Below are positions 1-15,395 of a stretch of 64,000 nt of DNA, piece after piece. The notes below the pieces were generated by a model that was given only the letters and a program-made list of their open reading frames with translations, was not told the DNA's origin and made no database searches. How positions within the stretch are numbered: position 1 is the first letter of the stretch; each line of letters starts with the position of its first letter. A program made the position numbers and the translations under genes. Source of the stretch: Parus major (taxonomy: Eukaryota > Chordata > Aves > Passeriformes > Paridae). The stretch is from the NCBI RefSeq assembly GCF_001522545.3, contig NC_031768.1, forward strand, positions 3,648,341 through 3,712,340, written 5' to 3'.

Positions 1-127
1 TGTGTGAGGGAGCTCATGTCAGGGAGGAGCTTTGGGGGCTGTGACCCCACCCTTAAGAGGGGAAAAACTCTTCTTTAGAAGATCCCTGCCACTGATGATC
101 AAACTTTTGTGAAGTATCCCCTGCATA

Positions 128-345
128 AAATCATAGAATGAACACAAAAATTATTTGGGTTGGAAGGCAACTTAAATATCTTCCAAAACCCTGCCATGGG
201 CAGAGACACCTTCCACTAGACCAGGTTGCTCAGAGTTCCATCCATCCTGGACACTTCCAAGGATGGGGCATCCACTGAGAAACCTGTGTCAGCAAAAAAC
301 TTCTTCCCTACATCCCATTTAATTTTCCCCTTTCAGTTTGAATCC
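128..345 (-). mobile_element. CR1 LINE fragment
   Basis: Reads ATCATAGAATG, TTGGGTTGGAAGGCAACTTA, CCCTGCCATGGGCAG, ACCTTCCACTAGACCAGGTT and GGATGGGGCATCCACTGAGA, the reverse complement of the 3' end of avian CR1. It is an old copy with many substitutions. Confidence 0.85.
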
Positions 346-1599
346 AAACACACACATGAAAATATCTTGTCCATGGTCACAGAAATTGCCAAACAACACA
401 TGATTATATAAATGGCCAGCTTTGAACACACAACCCATGCTGAAGTGTTATAAATAATACACATGTGGACAGTTTAATGGACATCCAGAGTAGAGCTGTG
501 AATTTAATGAAGTACAAACAAGCACTGCCTGATGTGACCCAAGGCCAGCAAGTGCCACAATGTGTGAGCAGACACTTCCCCACACAGAATCCTGTCCCCT
601 GCCCTGCCCTCAGCAGCTCACACCTCTCTCTGGCACTGCAGCATATCTATTTCTCTAACTACAGCACTTATCTATATAAACCATCAAAATTATCACAGAT
701 ATAAAGCTAAAAAACTCCAAACCTCCTGTCTTAGAACCACGTGGAAAGAGCTTCAGCTCAGAAATGTTAAAATCTTGCTGTGTAATCTTAACTACATCCC
801 TTTGCAGCCTTGCATTTTGGGAAAGGTTTTCATTTCATGAGCATATGCTGTTTTTCAAACACACATTACACTGTATGATGCTCTCCAGCTTTGGAAACAC
901 TCTTTCACTAATGTGCAAAATTGCTAGGGTTTTTTTTTTCCTGGCATGCTGGAATGTAACATTACACATAAGCTTGTACTTACAACAAAACAAAGGCTAC
1001 ATTTAACATCAGAATAAATGGGTTTAACATTTCCTGAAAAACACACCTTGTGTCAAAATAAAAAAAAAAAAAAAATTTAAAAACTGTGAAAATAAATAAA
1101 TATATTTTAACACTGTGTGTGGTCAATACTTATGTCAAAATATTAAAATAGATATGTTGTATTGAGAATTGCTACATTGAAGACCAAATGAAACAGTTTT
1201 CTGTACTTTGTTCTACAGAAGTACAGCTTTGTGAGGAATCTGATAATTTTGTCTGATTTCAAGTAAAACTACCAAAATGTTACAATTTCTAGTGCTATCA
1301 TCACTGCAATGCTTGATCAGCTTTCTTTACTTTCACAGAAAACAGTTATTGTGCAGCAGAGGTACAAAATCCCTTGTCCAGCAAGCTGATAATTGTAGAT
1401 AAATTCTGAATCTCTGTTTTACCTCAATTCAGCAAGCAGATATTATGCTGCTACAGAACTTTGCCCATAAAGAGAAGTCAGCCAGCCTGGCATCTAAATC
1501 TGCTCCTCTTTTGTGTAAAAATAATGTGAGGAGACCCTCAATTTTATATCTACATAGGTGGTCCTGGAAGATGTGAGAAAACTGACAGGCACCACTCAG

Positions 1600-1960
1600 T
1601 GCAACATCTCTGGATGTGCATTTTCTATTTATAGTGTGCTGAGAGAGCTAATTAGGCATCAAGTGAGAACGTCATGATAATTGCATGCAAACCCAGCCCC
1701 TCGCTGCAAAGGGGCTAATTCAGTTAGCAGCTCTATCCAATGCAGAGTAAATATTGATGCTTGACAGCATCCAACTTGTTATTTATACCCAGCTCATTAG
1801 GAATGCTATTTGCTCCTGCTGCTGAGGAGTGAAAGCTGGCTCTCCAGGGTAATTACCTAACCCACAGGAGGATTCCTTTATGGATAGCAACGTTTTCTGG
1901 AAATCACTGCAAATAGATGGATGAGGTTAATGCAATTTATTGTTAAATTAGGGTGTGATC
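1600..1960. promoter_or_regulatory. Candidate conserved non-coding block
   Basis: Dense in homeodomain-type cores (TAATT, ATTAG, ATAATTGCATGCAAA) with balanced composition and no repeat signature, as in many vertebrate intronic enhancers. This is a judgement from texture only; conservation was not measured. Confidence 0.25.
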
Positions 1961-4900
1961 TATAGGGACAGGTTCTGATGGTAATTGGTCATGGCTGTGA
2001 TTGTTGAGGGATTAACTCAGAATTCATCTGGCACTTTCCAGTCATTGGGGCTATGTGGGAAACATTCCTTGTCACTGCTGTGTTGATGTCTGGTGTGAGA
2101 CCAGCAGAAAGAGGGGCCAGTAAGAGTCAGGAAGCCAGACAATAAAACTTTCAACCCAACCTCCACCTCACTGGGTTGGAACCAGGCAGCAGTTTTTGCA
2201 GTGCTGCAAACATTATTCTGTATACTTGTTTATTAACCCTCTTTTTTGCTGCACTGCTGGGTTGTGCCTGTGAAAGCTGTGTCATTCCACTGTTTGTGTG
2301 GAAGTGTTCACATTTCCTTGGCAGGAATCCTGCAGAATCTCACCTGGTGCTCCACAGACCCCCCCACTGTCCTCTGTCCAGAGGGCAAAGTCATTGATCA
2401 AACCCATATGAGTTCTCTCAGCATTAACTGAAGCATTTCTTACTCATCTGGGTTCCTTGGGCATCTGAAGAAGTTGTGGCTGGGGAATGTGGTGCCTGCC
2501 TCATCCTGAAGAGGAAAATCCTGAGTTTTGCCAAGCAAACTCAAGGTATTTTCCCTCATTGCCAATGGCTTCAGTCAATATAAGCCAGCAGTACCAGGAG
2601 ACCTGAGCTGTCTTACTGAATTCTCCCTGGACCTTTATCTATCACACTGACTCCCACAGCTCCCAGAAAGACAAACTGAATTTGCACAATGCCATAGATC
2701 CCCCTTTTCCCCCCCATGGTCACCAGGGGTAAAGCTATGGTGAGAACCCAGAGGACAACCTGGGCTGAGCACTGTGAGAAGCTGAGGACTGCTTCTAAAC
2801 AACTTTGCAGCCTTCCAGAGAGCAGATGTGGCAAATTTAAGATCAAAGATGGCCTCATTCTCCAGCTAGCAAGGCTTTGAAAAACACGGAAATAGCATCC
2901 TGCTTTCATGTGGAGGAGAACACTTTGTATTCCTGACAGTGCAAGTGAAATGCTAAAGCAGAGCAGGCAATTATCCTGATACGACAGGGCTGGGAAACAG
3001 CATTTAGATGTGCCAGATAATGGGGAGGAGCTCCAGGAACTTTCTCATTCTCCTTTTCATAAGCAGAGAGATTATCACCATTTTTCTTCACAGTACTGAG
3101 CAGCAGGGAAGCAAATGCACAGACTGTGGTGCACTTAAGAGTGAGATCGCAAATAAATCAGAAATCTGAGCCTTGTTCTGTAATAAGGTTTTAATTCTGC
3201 ACAACACAAGACTATTCCATTGCTGGTTGCACTTAGAAAAATCAAAATAAACACAATTCCTGACTGCTGCTCATATAGATATCCCACCTAAAATGTAGAT
3301 CTGTGCCAGCCAAAACACATCCACACGTGAATTTACTCTGAACTGGCCTCATATTAAGTGCACCATTTCTATCAAATCCTGCCAGTTTCCCAAGGGGAAC
3401 ATTTACTATTCTGTGAATTTTCCTTCTTAGTCAAAAAGATAAAATTGAAGATCTTTACCACTAGAAAAAAAAAGTGCATTAAGGGGTCATCAAGGGCAAT
3501 TTTTCATCACAGAGCCCAGTCACCCTCATCAGCTGAACAAGCCCAAGTGGAGCTCTGCTCCAAGGAGTACTGAACATGCACCTGACTGGATTTCTGCTTA
3601 ATCATTTTAGAATAAAGGTAAAGTTTGCCAGATGCTGTCTGTGCCTCTCGTGCCAATGGTCAGGAAGCTTGGTGTCCAGGGAGAGGAAGGAGAGGAAGAA
3701 AATCTCTCTGGATTCCTGCAGAGTGGGGCTGGCAGAGGGATTTTGTACTATTTTCCCTTCTTTCCTGCTGCAGCTTTTGCCTGGCTCTGAATTCCAGAGA
3801 GCTGGAAGCACAGCACTGCTGCAAAGCCTTCTGTGACACACAAACAGCTTGCTGTGCACAGGAATGCATTTTTTTAAAAAAAAAATAAAAATAAAAAGAC
3901 ACAAGAGAGAAATGTGCATCCTCCTGTGTGACAGGCAGCCCAGATGCCACATCTGACAGACACCCAGAACAAATTCCCAGCTGCAGGAAGCTTCCCTGGG
4001 ATGGGGGCTCTGGGGTCTGTGTCCTCCCAGGGTCTGCTCAAGGTTGGGGCACTGCTGCCAGCCAAGGTGCTGTGTCATGTTTTAGCCTTGTTCAGACAGC
4101 AAATTCCTTGTTTCAGCTGTACTTTTCTCACATTGCACTTGCAGCACATGAGCAGAGAGGGAATTTGTCACACACGCTTCCCTCTTGCTCCAAATTGAGA
4201 AGATTTTCAAACTGCATTTTGATCACAGCAGGGAAAAGAATTGGAAGAGCTGCTTTAATTTTTAATGGTTTATTAAATCAAGTCTCCAGGTGAAGAGGAT
4301 GAGCAGCTTATTAGAAACTATAAAATGGAAAAAGTAAGGGACAAAACCAGAATGTATTTTTAAAAATTGGACATTTCTTCTTGGCTTGTTTTTCTACCAG
4401 GAGGAATTCCAAAAGGAGCAGCATCTTTTTCTGAAGTAAGCTTTCAGAAAAGGGGGGTGGGGAATGCTAGATAAAACCCATAAATATGATCACATTGAAA
4501 GGGAAGCTCATTTCTTGAAAGCTCATTTCCAATTATTTGCTCGAGTTGTTCCCATTTCCTTTGCTGCTCAGCAGCAGTGTCTGACCTCTGGTGTCTAAAA
4601 TCAGTATCAAACATTACAAGAAATCAAAAGCATCAACTCATTCCATCCAGGATGAGTGCTTCACTCCCTGAGTAACACTTATTTTGCCCCATTGGAGATT
4701 TCAAGACTGCAGAAGAAATTTTGGGCTGATGTCTTTAGCTGAACACCAACAGAGAAGTCACAGGAGGCCATGACTGGCTTTTCCAGCAGCAGTGGAAAAT
4801 GCTGCACCATTGCTTTTACAAAGAAAAGTTTCCTCTCATGTAAAAACAAATGAAAAAAAGAGAAAGGAATTAATGAGGTGATATGGCCTCATAGCAATAA

Positions 4901-5654
4901 TGACATGGAGGGCTTGGCAGCCACTTAAAAATATCCCAGACTTCCAGATTTTATTAGAGGAGGGTGGAATATCTTGTGTCATAATTTTATCCAGAAAAGG
5001 TCCAAGAGAAGAGATAGAAGGTTTCCACTTCTAAGCTCTGTTAGGATTCCAATTAATTTATTTCCCATGCCAAGAAGTGCTTAAACTCACTTCAGGCCAG
5101 GATCTTTTAGGTGCACTGGAATTAGTCCTACTGAATAATCCTCTACTTAGAAAATTACAGTGGAAATATCTGTTCTTCTGAGGAATGAGGCACCTGTTTG
5201 GTGCATGGAGTTTGGCAGTGTGAATGCTTTTTTCCTCTTTAACTTCCACACCCTTCAGGATGCTTAGATCCAGGATTTTGGGTTTGGCTTATGCAGGTCT
5301 CTGTATATTCCACTCCAAATCTTTCCTGCCCTTAATAAAAAGTTGTGACGCTGAAGCTGAACATGAAATCATTGTATTTTCTGGAACACCTTTCCATTTA
5401 GTTTTCTGGACAAAAGATTTAATGAAAGGAACCAGTGTGAGGCATCAGAAAATCTCTGGAAAGTTTCATCAGGCTGCCTTAGGGTGAGTTACTGCTGGGC
5501 TGCCAGGAGGATTAACGGTGAGAGAAGAGCGTTTGCACTGCCAAACATTGTCTGATGTGCTCCCCTCATCAGAGCATGTCTGATCCCAGGGATGGAGACA
5601 GCAAAAGAGCCACCAGCAAGAACTGGGATGGGCAAATGAGGAAAAGATGGGCTA

Positions 5655-6240
5655 AGGGGAGAAGGAGAAGGAAGGAGAAGAAGGAAGGAGAAGAAGGAAG
5701 GAGAAGAAGGAAGGAGAAGAAGGAAGGAGAAGAAGGAAGGAGAAGAAGGAAGGAGAAGAANNNNNNNNNNNNNNNNNNNNNNNNNNNNNNNNNNNNNNNN
5801 NNNNNNNNNNNNNNNNNNNNNNNNNNNNNNNNNNNNNNNNNNNNNNNNNNNNNNNNNNNNNNNNNNNNNNNNNNNNNNNNNNNNNNNNNNNNNNNNNNNN
5901 NNNNNNNNNNNNNNNNNNNNNNNNNNNNNNNNNNNNNNNNNNNNNNNNNNNNNNNNNNNNNNNNNNNNNNNNNNNNNNNNNNNNNNNNNNNNNNNNNNNN
6001 NNNNNNNNNNNNNNNNNNNNNNNNNNNNNNNNNNNNNNNNNNNNNNNNNNNNNNNNNNNNNNNNNNNNNNNNNNNNNNNNNNNNNNNNNNNNNNNNNNNN
6101 NNNNNNNNNNNNNNNNNNNNNNNNNNNNNNNNNNNNNNNNNNNNNNNNNNNNNNNNNNNNNNNNNNNNNNNNNNNNNNNNNNNNNNNNNNNNNNNNNNNN
6201 NNNNNNNNNNNNNNNNNNNNNNNNNNNNNNNNNNNAGAAG
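5655..6240. repeat. Purine microsatellite with assembly gap
   Basis: A 12-bp unit AGAAGGAAGGAG runs to 5760 and is cut by a run of N at 5761-6235. A few matching bases (AGAAGG) follow. The true repeat length is unknown. Confidence 0.95.
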
Positions 6241-7487
6241 GAATGTTTGAGGATTCTGACATGAACCAGATGTCCCCAGGACCAGCCTGTCTCCAAGCTC
6301 CTGGAGCAATGTGGGACATTACTCCTGGCTCCTGGTGGCTCAAATCCCACTCCCAAGGCTGAGGGCTGAGAGCCTTTGTGTTCAGAGAGAATTCAGGGAA
6401 GGTTTGCTATGCTGGGATCAACTTGAAAAAAGTAACTTGAAAATGCAGCATGTATTTTACAGTTCTGTTACATTTTAGTTTTTACACTTTAGATTTTTTT
6501 CATTGAAATAAATCCATCTACTTCCAAGCACTAGGTGTCCCAAGAGCATCTGATTAAGGACCTGGGTGCTCCAAAGTAACTGTTAAAGGACATGAGGCTG
6601 ATATCAGGACATTCACTGTTTGAGACACACAAGTCTAGAGCTGAGCAATTTTCATTTACTGAATCCTCTGGACACAGTTACAGCTGGGGCCAGGTGACCT
6701 GACAAACTATGTAAATTTCTGAATGAGTCCCTTAATATTTAATTGGAAAAAATTTAATAACTTCAAAAATGAATAACTTTCACCATGTAATTTTTTTATT
6801 GGCAAAAAAGCACTGAAAATTCATCAAGTCAGTTAATTTACTGAACCTGCTCTCTTGTCACTTTTGTAAATCTCATTACAAATAAAAAAAAGTTGGCAAA
6901 TGTATTCATATATCCACAAGTGACCAATAAAGTGGATAAATAAGAAAAATCTATTGACTAATCTCCTTGAAAACCTATTGTAGAACTCATAGGAGAATTT
7001 ACAAATTAAGCAGTATTCAAGTAACCTCATTGAACAGGACTGAGGGCATTTTTATCTGTACCACAAAAATTCTTGATCCAGTTTTTCAAAAGCATTTAGT
7101 GGATCCAAAAATATATATGTACATCTCATAGCATTTTCAAGGCATTAAAAAAGGTTAGGGACAAAACCTCCCCTGAATTTGGAATTTTAGTGCTTCAGAA
7201 ATAGATCAGTGCATGGCATCCTACTGAGGTGACCTGAAGTGATTATAATAGTTACAATTAAAATAAAGTGATTATGGAATCTCATGTGTCTGTGCATGAT
7301 TAAAGTTCTTAAACTTCAGCATTAGGAATTGAATTTTCCATGCTTTGGTCTAAGAACAAAGGTGAGACATTTTTGTTCTTTATTTTGCTTATGAGGGAAG
7401 AGGTATTTGGAAGATATATCTATATATACAAATATGTATATAATATAAGACAGTCCCACAAAAGTCTCGTCTCCTTTCCCCATTTTC

Positions 7488-7975
7488 ATAGATTACCAGG
7501 ATGGTTTGGGCTGGAAGGGACCTTAAATCCCACCCAGTGCCACCCCAGCCATGGCAGGGCCACCTCCCACTGTCCCAGGAGCTCCCAATGTCCAGCCTGG
7601 CCTTGGGCACTGCCAGGGATCCAGGGGCAGCCCCAGCTGCTCTGGCAATTCCATCCCAGCCCCTGCCCACCCTGCCAGGGAACAATCCCTGCCCAAGATG
7701 CCAAGATCCAGCCCTGCCCTCTGCCCCTGGCAGCCATTCCCTGTGTCCTGGCCCTGCAGCCCTTGGCAATTGTCTCTCTCCAGCTTTCCTGGGGCTCCTT
7801 CAGGCCCTGCAAGGCCACCCTGAGCTCAGCCCAAAGCTTCTCCTGGCCAGGCTGAACAATGGCAGCTGGGCCAGCCTTTCCTGCCAGCAGAGCTGCTCCA
7901 TCCCTCTGCTCATCCTGGAGCCTCCTCTGGGCTCTCTCCAGCAGCTCCAGCTGCTCCCTGGGCTGGGATCCAGGG
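7488..7975 (-). mobile_element. CR1 LINE fragment, GC-rich songbird type
   Basis: Contains GGTTTGGGCTGGAAGGGACC, CAGCCATGGCAGGGCCACC, GGCAATTGTCTCTCTCCAGC and GCTGAACAATGGCAGCTGGG. It lies 92 bp beyond the donor of the 8067-8222 exon. Sister copies with very similar text lie at 15124-15395 and 55100-55650. Confidence 0.92.
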
Positions 7976-8058
7976 TTTTCTATCCCTGCATACCTGTGTA
8001 CAATATTTACCTGAGACAAACAAACATTTCCTGGAAGTGGGAATGGAATGTGCTTTCA

Positions 8059-10888
<2,830 letters not shown>

Positions 10889-11035
10889 CTCCATCCAAGA
10901 GGTTGGCCCAGTAGATAACCCTGAATCCCTGCAGGATCCCGTTCAGGGTTTCCTTTGCCAGCGTGGACCAGGAGATGGAGATGGTTTCTGGGGACGTGGC
11001 AGTGGCTTGCACATTCCCTGGAGGGCAACTGGGCA
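10889..11035 (-). CDS. DSCAM: DSCAM internal exon: first half of fibronectin III domain 3
   Basis: This exon is 147 bp, phase 1 at both ends, entered after CTTATTCCAG and left at GATGGAG|GTGAG. It encodes [20 protein letters not shown], then [19 protein letters not shown], then [10 protein letters not shown]. Trp of ISWS is the strand-B tryptophan. [14 protein letters not shown] distinguishes DSCAM from DSCAML1, which I recall as GVLKGYRVIFWSLY. A cysteine replaces the tyrosine I recall in the mammalian PSYPPENV segment, and glycine replaces glutamate two residues later. Confidence 0.96.
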
Positions 11036-12884
<1,849 letters not shown>

Positions 12885-14559
12885 CTAAACAGAAAATGGG
12901 AAGTTACACATTAAGTGCACACATCTGAAGTCAAGTTGTTCCCCTTAAAATTTTTGAAAAAAACCCGAGTTTAACTTCTGTTTTTTTCCTATTGAATGCA
13001 AATCTTCTTCTAGGAAACAATTAAAAATACTTCCTGCACATGAAACAGCAACTTTTTTCAATCATATAAATTTATAAGTGTGTTTTTTTCAAATTTGTGC
13101 TGAAAGACCTTTAAATGGTTCATGCACAGAGAAATCCAATAATGTGACACCCATGAATTTGAATTTATAATGTTCTCTTTTCAGGTGAATCAATCCAAGC
13201 TGGGTTGGTAAGGGTATTTTTGCATTCCACCATTCACTACTAATTATTTTTGCCAGGAGCCCCCACCATTCACTGAACCTTTAGGAAGGCATTTATTGAT
13301 CAGTGCAAGGCAGCCACAGGAGTTTATTCACTCCTGTGCATTAGGAAAATTTTATGCTGTGCTTTGAAATATGCTTCTGTTCATCCTGTGTGTAGTGTAG
13401 AAAGATGATTAGATAATGAGTGCTGAAGGCAACAGTGATTTGGAAAGCAGGGATTTGCATACTGAATAGCTACAATATATCTGGGATTCTGGGATAGGGA
13501 CAGAACAAAATGGTTGGTCATAATTATGTGCCACATTTCTCAGTCACAGTGCAAGATTCCCTGCTCCTGACTAGTGGAAATCATTTGTGTGCTCTGCAAT
13601 ATAAAATGTGATCTAGTGCAAAGCCGCGATTTTCAGCTCAGGGAAAAAGCCTGTTATTGACAGCAATACCTATAAAAATTCTATTTAAATAGTACTGGAC
13701 TAATTTCCATATATGATAATGCTCCTGCCTGATTTTCTGTCTATACAAGGTGCAATTAGTGTGTTTTAGGACACAGTTTATAATCTAGGAGTAAAAATCT
13801 CTTTCCAATCCTCCAAACCTCTTTCAAACTCCCAACAGATGCCCACAAGCTCATCTGTTCCAGTGCCCCACAAAAAAAGGTTTTTGTGACACAATTTATC
13901 AGCAATGGGTTGGACTGGCAGAGGCAGCAGCTTCTGTTGCTTCTATATCCCATTAAATCTCCTGAGTTACAGATTCTCAAGAAAAACACTCATTTCTGTG
14001 ACAGGACCTGCCTGATTTGGGGAGTTTATAGTCCACTGGAGGTAATATAACCAGGGTGAGATTTCTCATTCATTCACTACCATCAAAACCATTGCTCTGC
14101 AAAAGCCTCTCAAATTTAAAATGTGTGTCACTGTATGCAACTGATTGATTGAATAATCTCTCCAGATGGTTTTTTTCCTCCCTCTTGCCTGAGAAATGGA
14201 CCCAGAACTTGAAGTGATGATATCATTTCAATTCCCATTGTATTACTTTGATCAGATGTAGCTGATCGAATTAGCAGATTCAGATCTTGAGATCCTTGTA
14301 AGTCACACAGCAGGGATAAGGATTGTGTTTTGGGAATCTAAGAGTATAATTGTTTCCTGTTTGAATATTTCTCTTGATTTTTTGGTCAAAAACTCCTCAA
14401 CTGCTTTAGAAACATCAAAGCCCTTTGTAAGTGTGTTACCTATTCTGGACAATTCCATGGCTTTCTGATCTTTGAATGTTTGCAGAAGGAGGAACTTTTA
14501 AGCTGGGTAGAAGTTAAGGTCAGATTTTTGCTGTTTGTTAGAGTTCAGATATATTGACC

Positions 14560-14704
14560 AAAAGGCTTGGGTTAGAAGGGACCATAAAGCTCATCCAGTT
14601 CCATCCCCTGGTGTGGGAGGAACACTTTCCACTGTCCCAGGCTGCCCCAAGCCCAAATATCCAGCCTGGCCTCGGACACTTCCAGGAGCAGCCAGCCACA
14701 GCCA
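14560..14704 (-). mobile_element. CR1 LINE fragment, left part of an interrupted copy
   Basis: GGCTTGGGTTAGAAGGGACC and CACTGTCCCAGGCTGCCCCA match CR1 in reverse orientation. The copy is cut at about 14704 and probably continues at 15124. Confidence 0.85.
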
Positions 14705-15106
14705 GCTTGATTATACCACAGGATCTGTCAGACTACATCCTTGGCACACCAAGCCTTACCTTCAAGCCCTGGGAAACATTCAGAAATCAGGATAAACCTG
14801 AAATCGCCTCCCAGGAGCCTTTTGGAGCTGTTATGTTAATTAATCCAAGTTCTACACCCCTTTGGTTACTTGTGTTCCATATGTGGTATTGTTTCTAGAA
14901 AGTTCCACACCCAAGATTATACATTTTTACTACTCCCTCATTTCTGCTCTTTGGAGCTTATCCCTGTGCTGTGTTTGGTTTCTGGGCTTAGTTCCTATTT
15001 TTATTTCTCAGTAAAATAATTTTCTTTTTGGGCACGCCATCGTTCCTGCTCCTTTTTTCTTATTTCACGCTGTATTCACCTGAAGTCAGGAGACACAAAG
15101 ATTTGT
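14705..15106 (+). mobile_element. Insertion of ~402 bp inside a CR1 copy (possible solo LTR)
   Basis: A CR1 fragment stops at about 14704 and CR1 sequence resumes near 15124. The direct repeat CACAGCCA occurs at 14697-14704 and 15107-15114 and could be a target duplication. The inserted sequence contains GTAAAATAATTTTC followed by a GC-richer tail, loosely like an LTR end, but lacks clear TG...CA termini. Some CR1 sequence is also missing at the junction, so a deletion plus insertion is possible. Confidence 0.35.
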
Positions 15107-15123
15107 CACAGCCACCCTCACTG

Positions 15124-15395
15124 TGACACCAGCCCTGCCCTCTGCCCCTGGCAGCCATTCCCTGGCTCCTGGCCCTGCAGCCCTTGGCAATTGTCTCTCT
15201 CCAGCTTTCCTGGGGCTCCTTCAGGCCCTGCAAGGCCACCCTGAGCTCAGCCCAAAGCTTCTCCTGGCCAGGCTGAACAATGGCAGCTGGGCCAGCCTTT
15301 CCTGCCAGCAGAGCTGCTCCATCCCTCTGCTCATCCTGGAGCCTCCTCTGGGCTCTCTCCAGCAGCTCCATCCCTCTGCTCATCCTGATTAACGA
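15124..15395 (-). mobile_element. CR1 LINE fragment, right part of an interrupted copy
   Basis: Nearly identical to 7714-7945 over more than 200 bp (TCTGCCCCTGGCAGCCATTC onward). CCATCCCTCTGCTCATCCTG occurs twice in its last 75 bp, a small internal duplication. Confidence 0.9.

Noticed and set aside
5489..6343. Long frames spanning the gap at 5761-6235
   Set aside because: They consist mostly of N-derived unknown residues and simple repeat.
7488..7975. Several long frames on both strands (up to 241 codons)
   Set aside because: They are read through a GC-rich CR1 fragment covering only its 3' region. The same frames recur at the other CR1 copies and do not represent CR1 ORF2.
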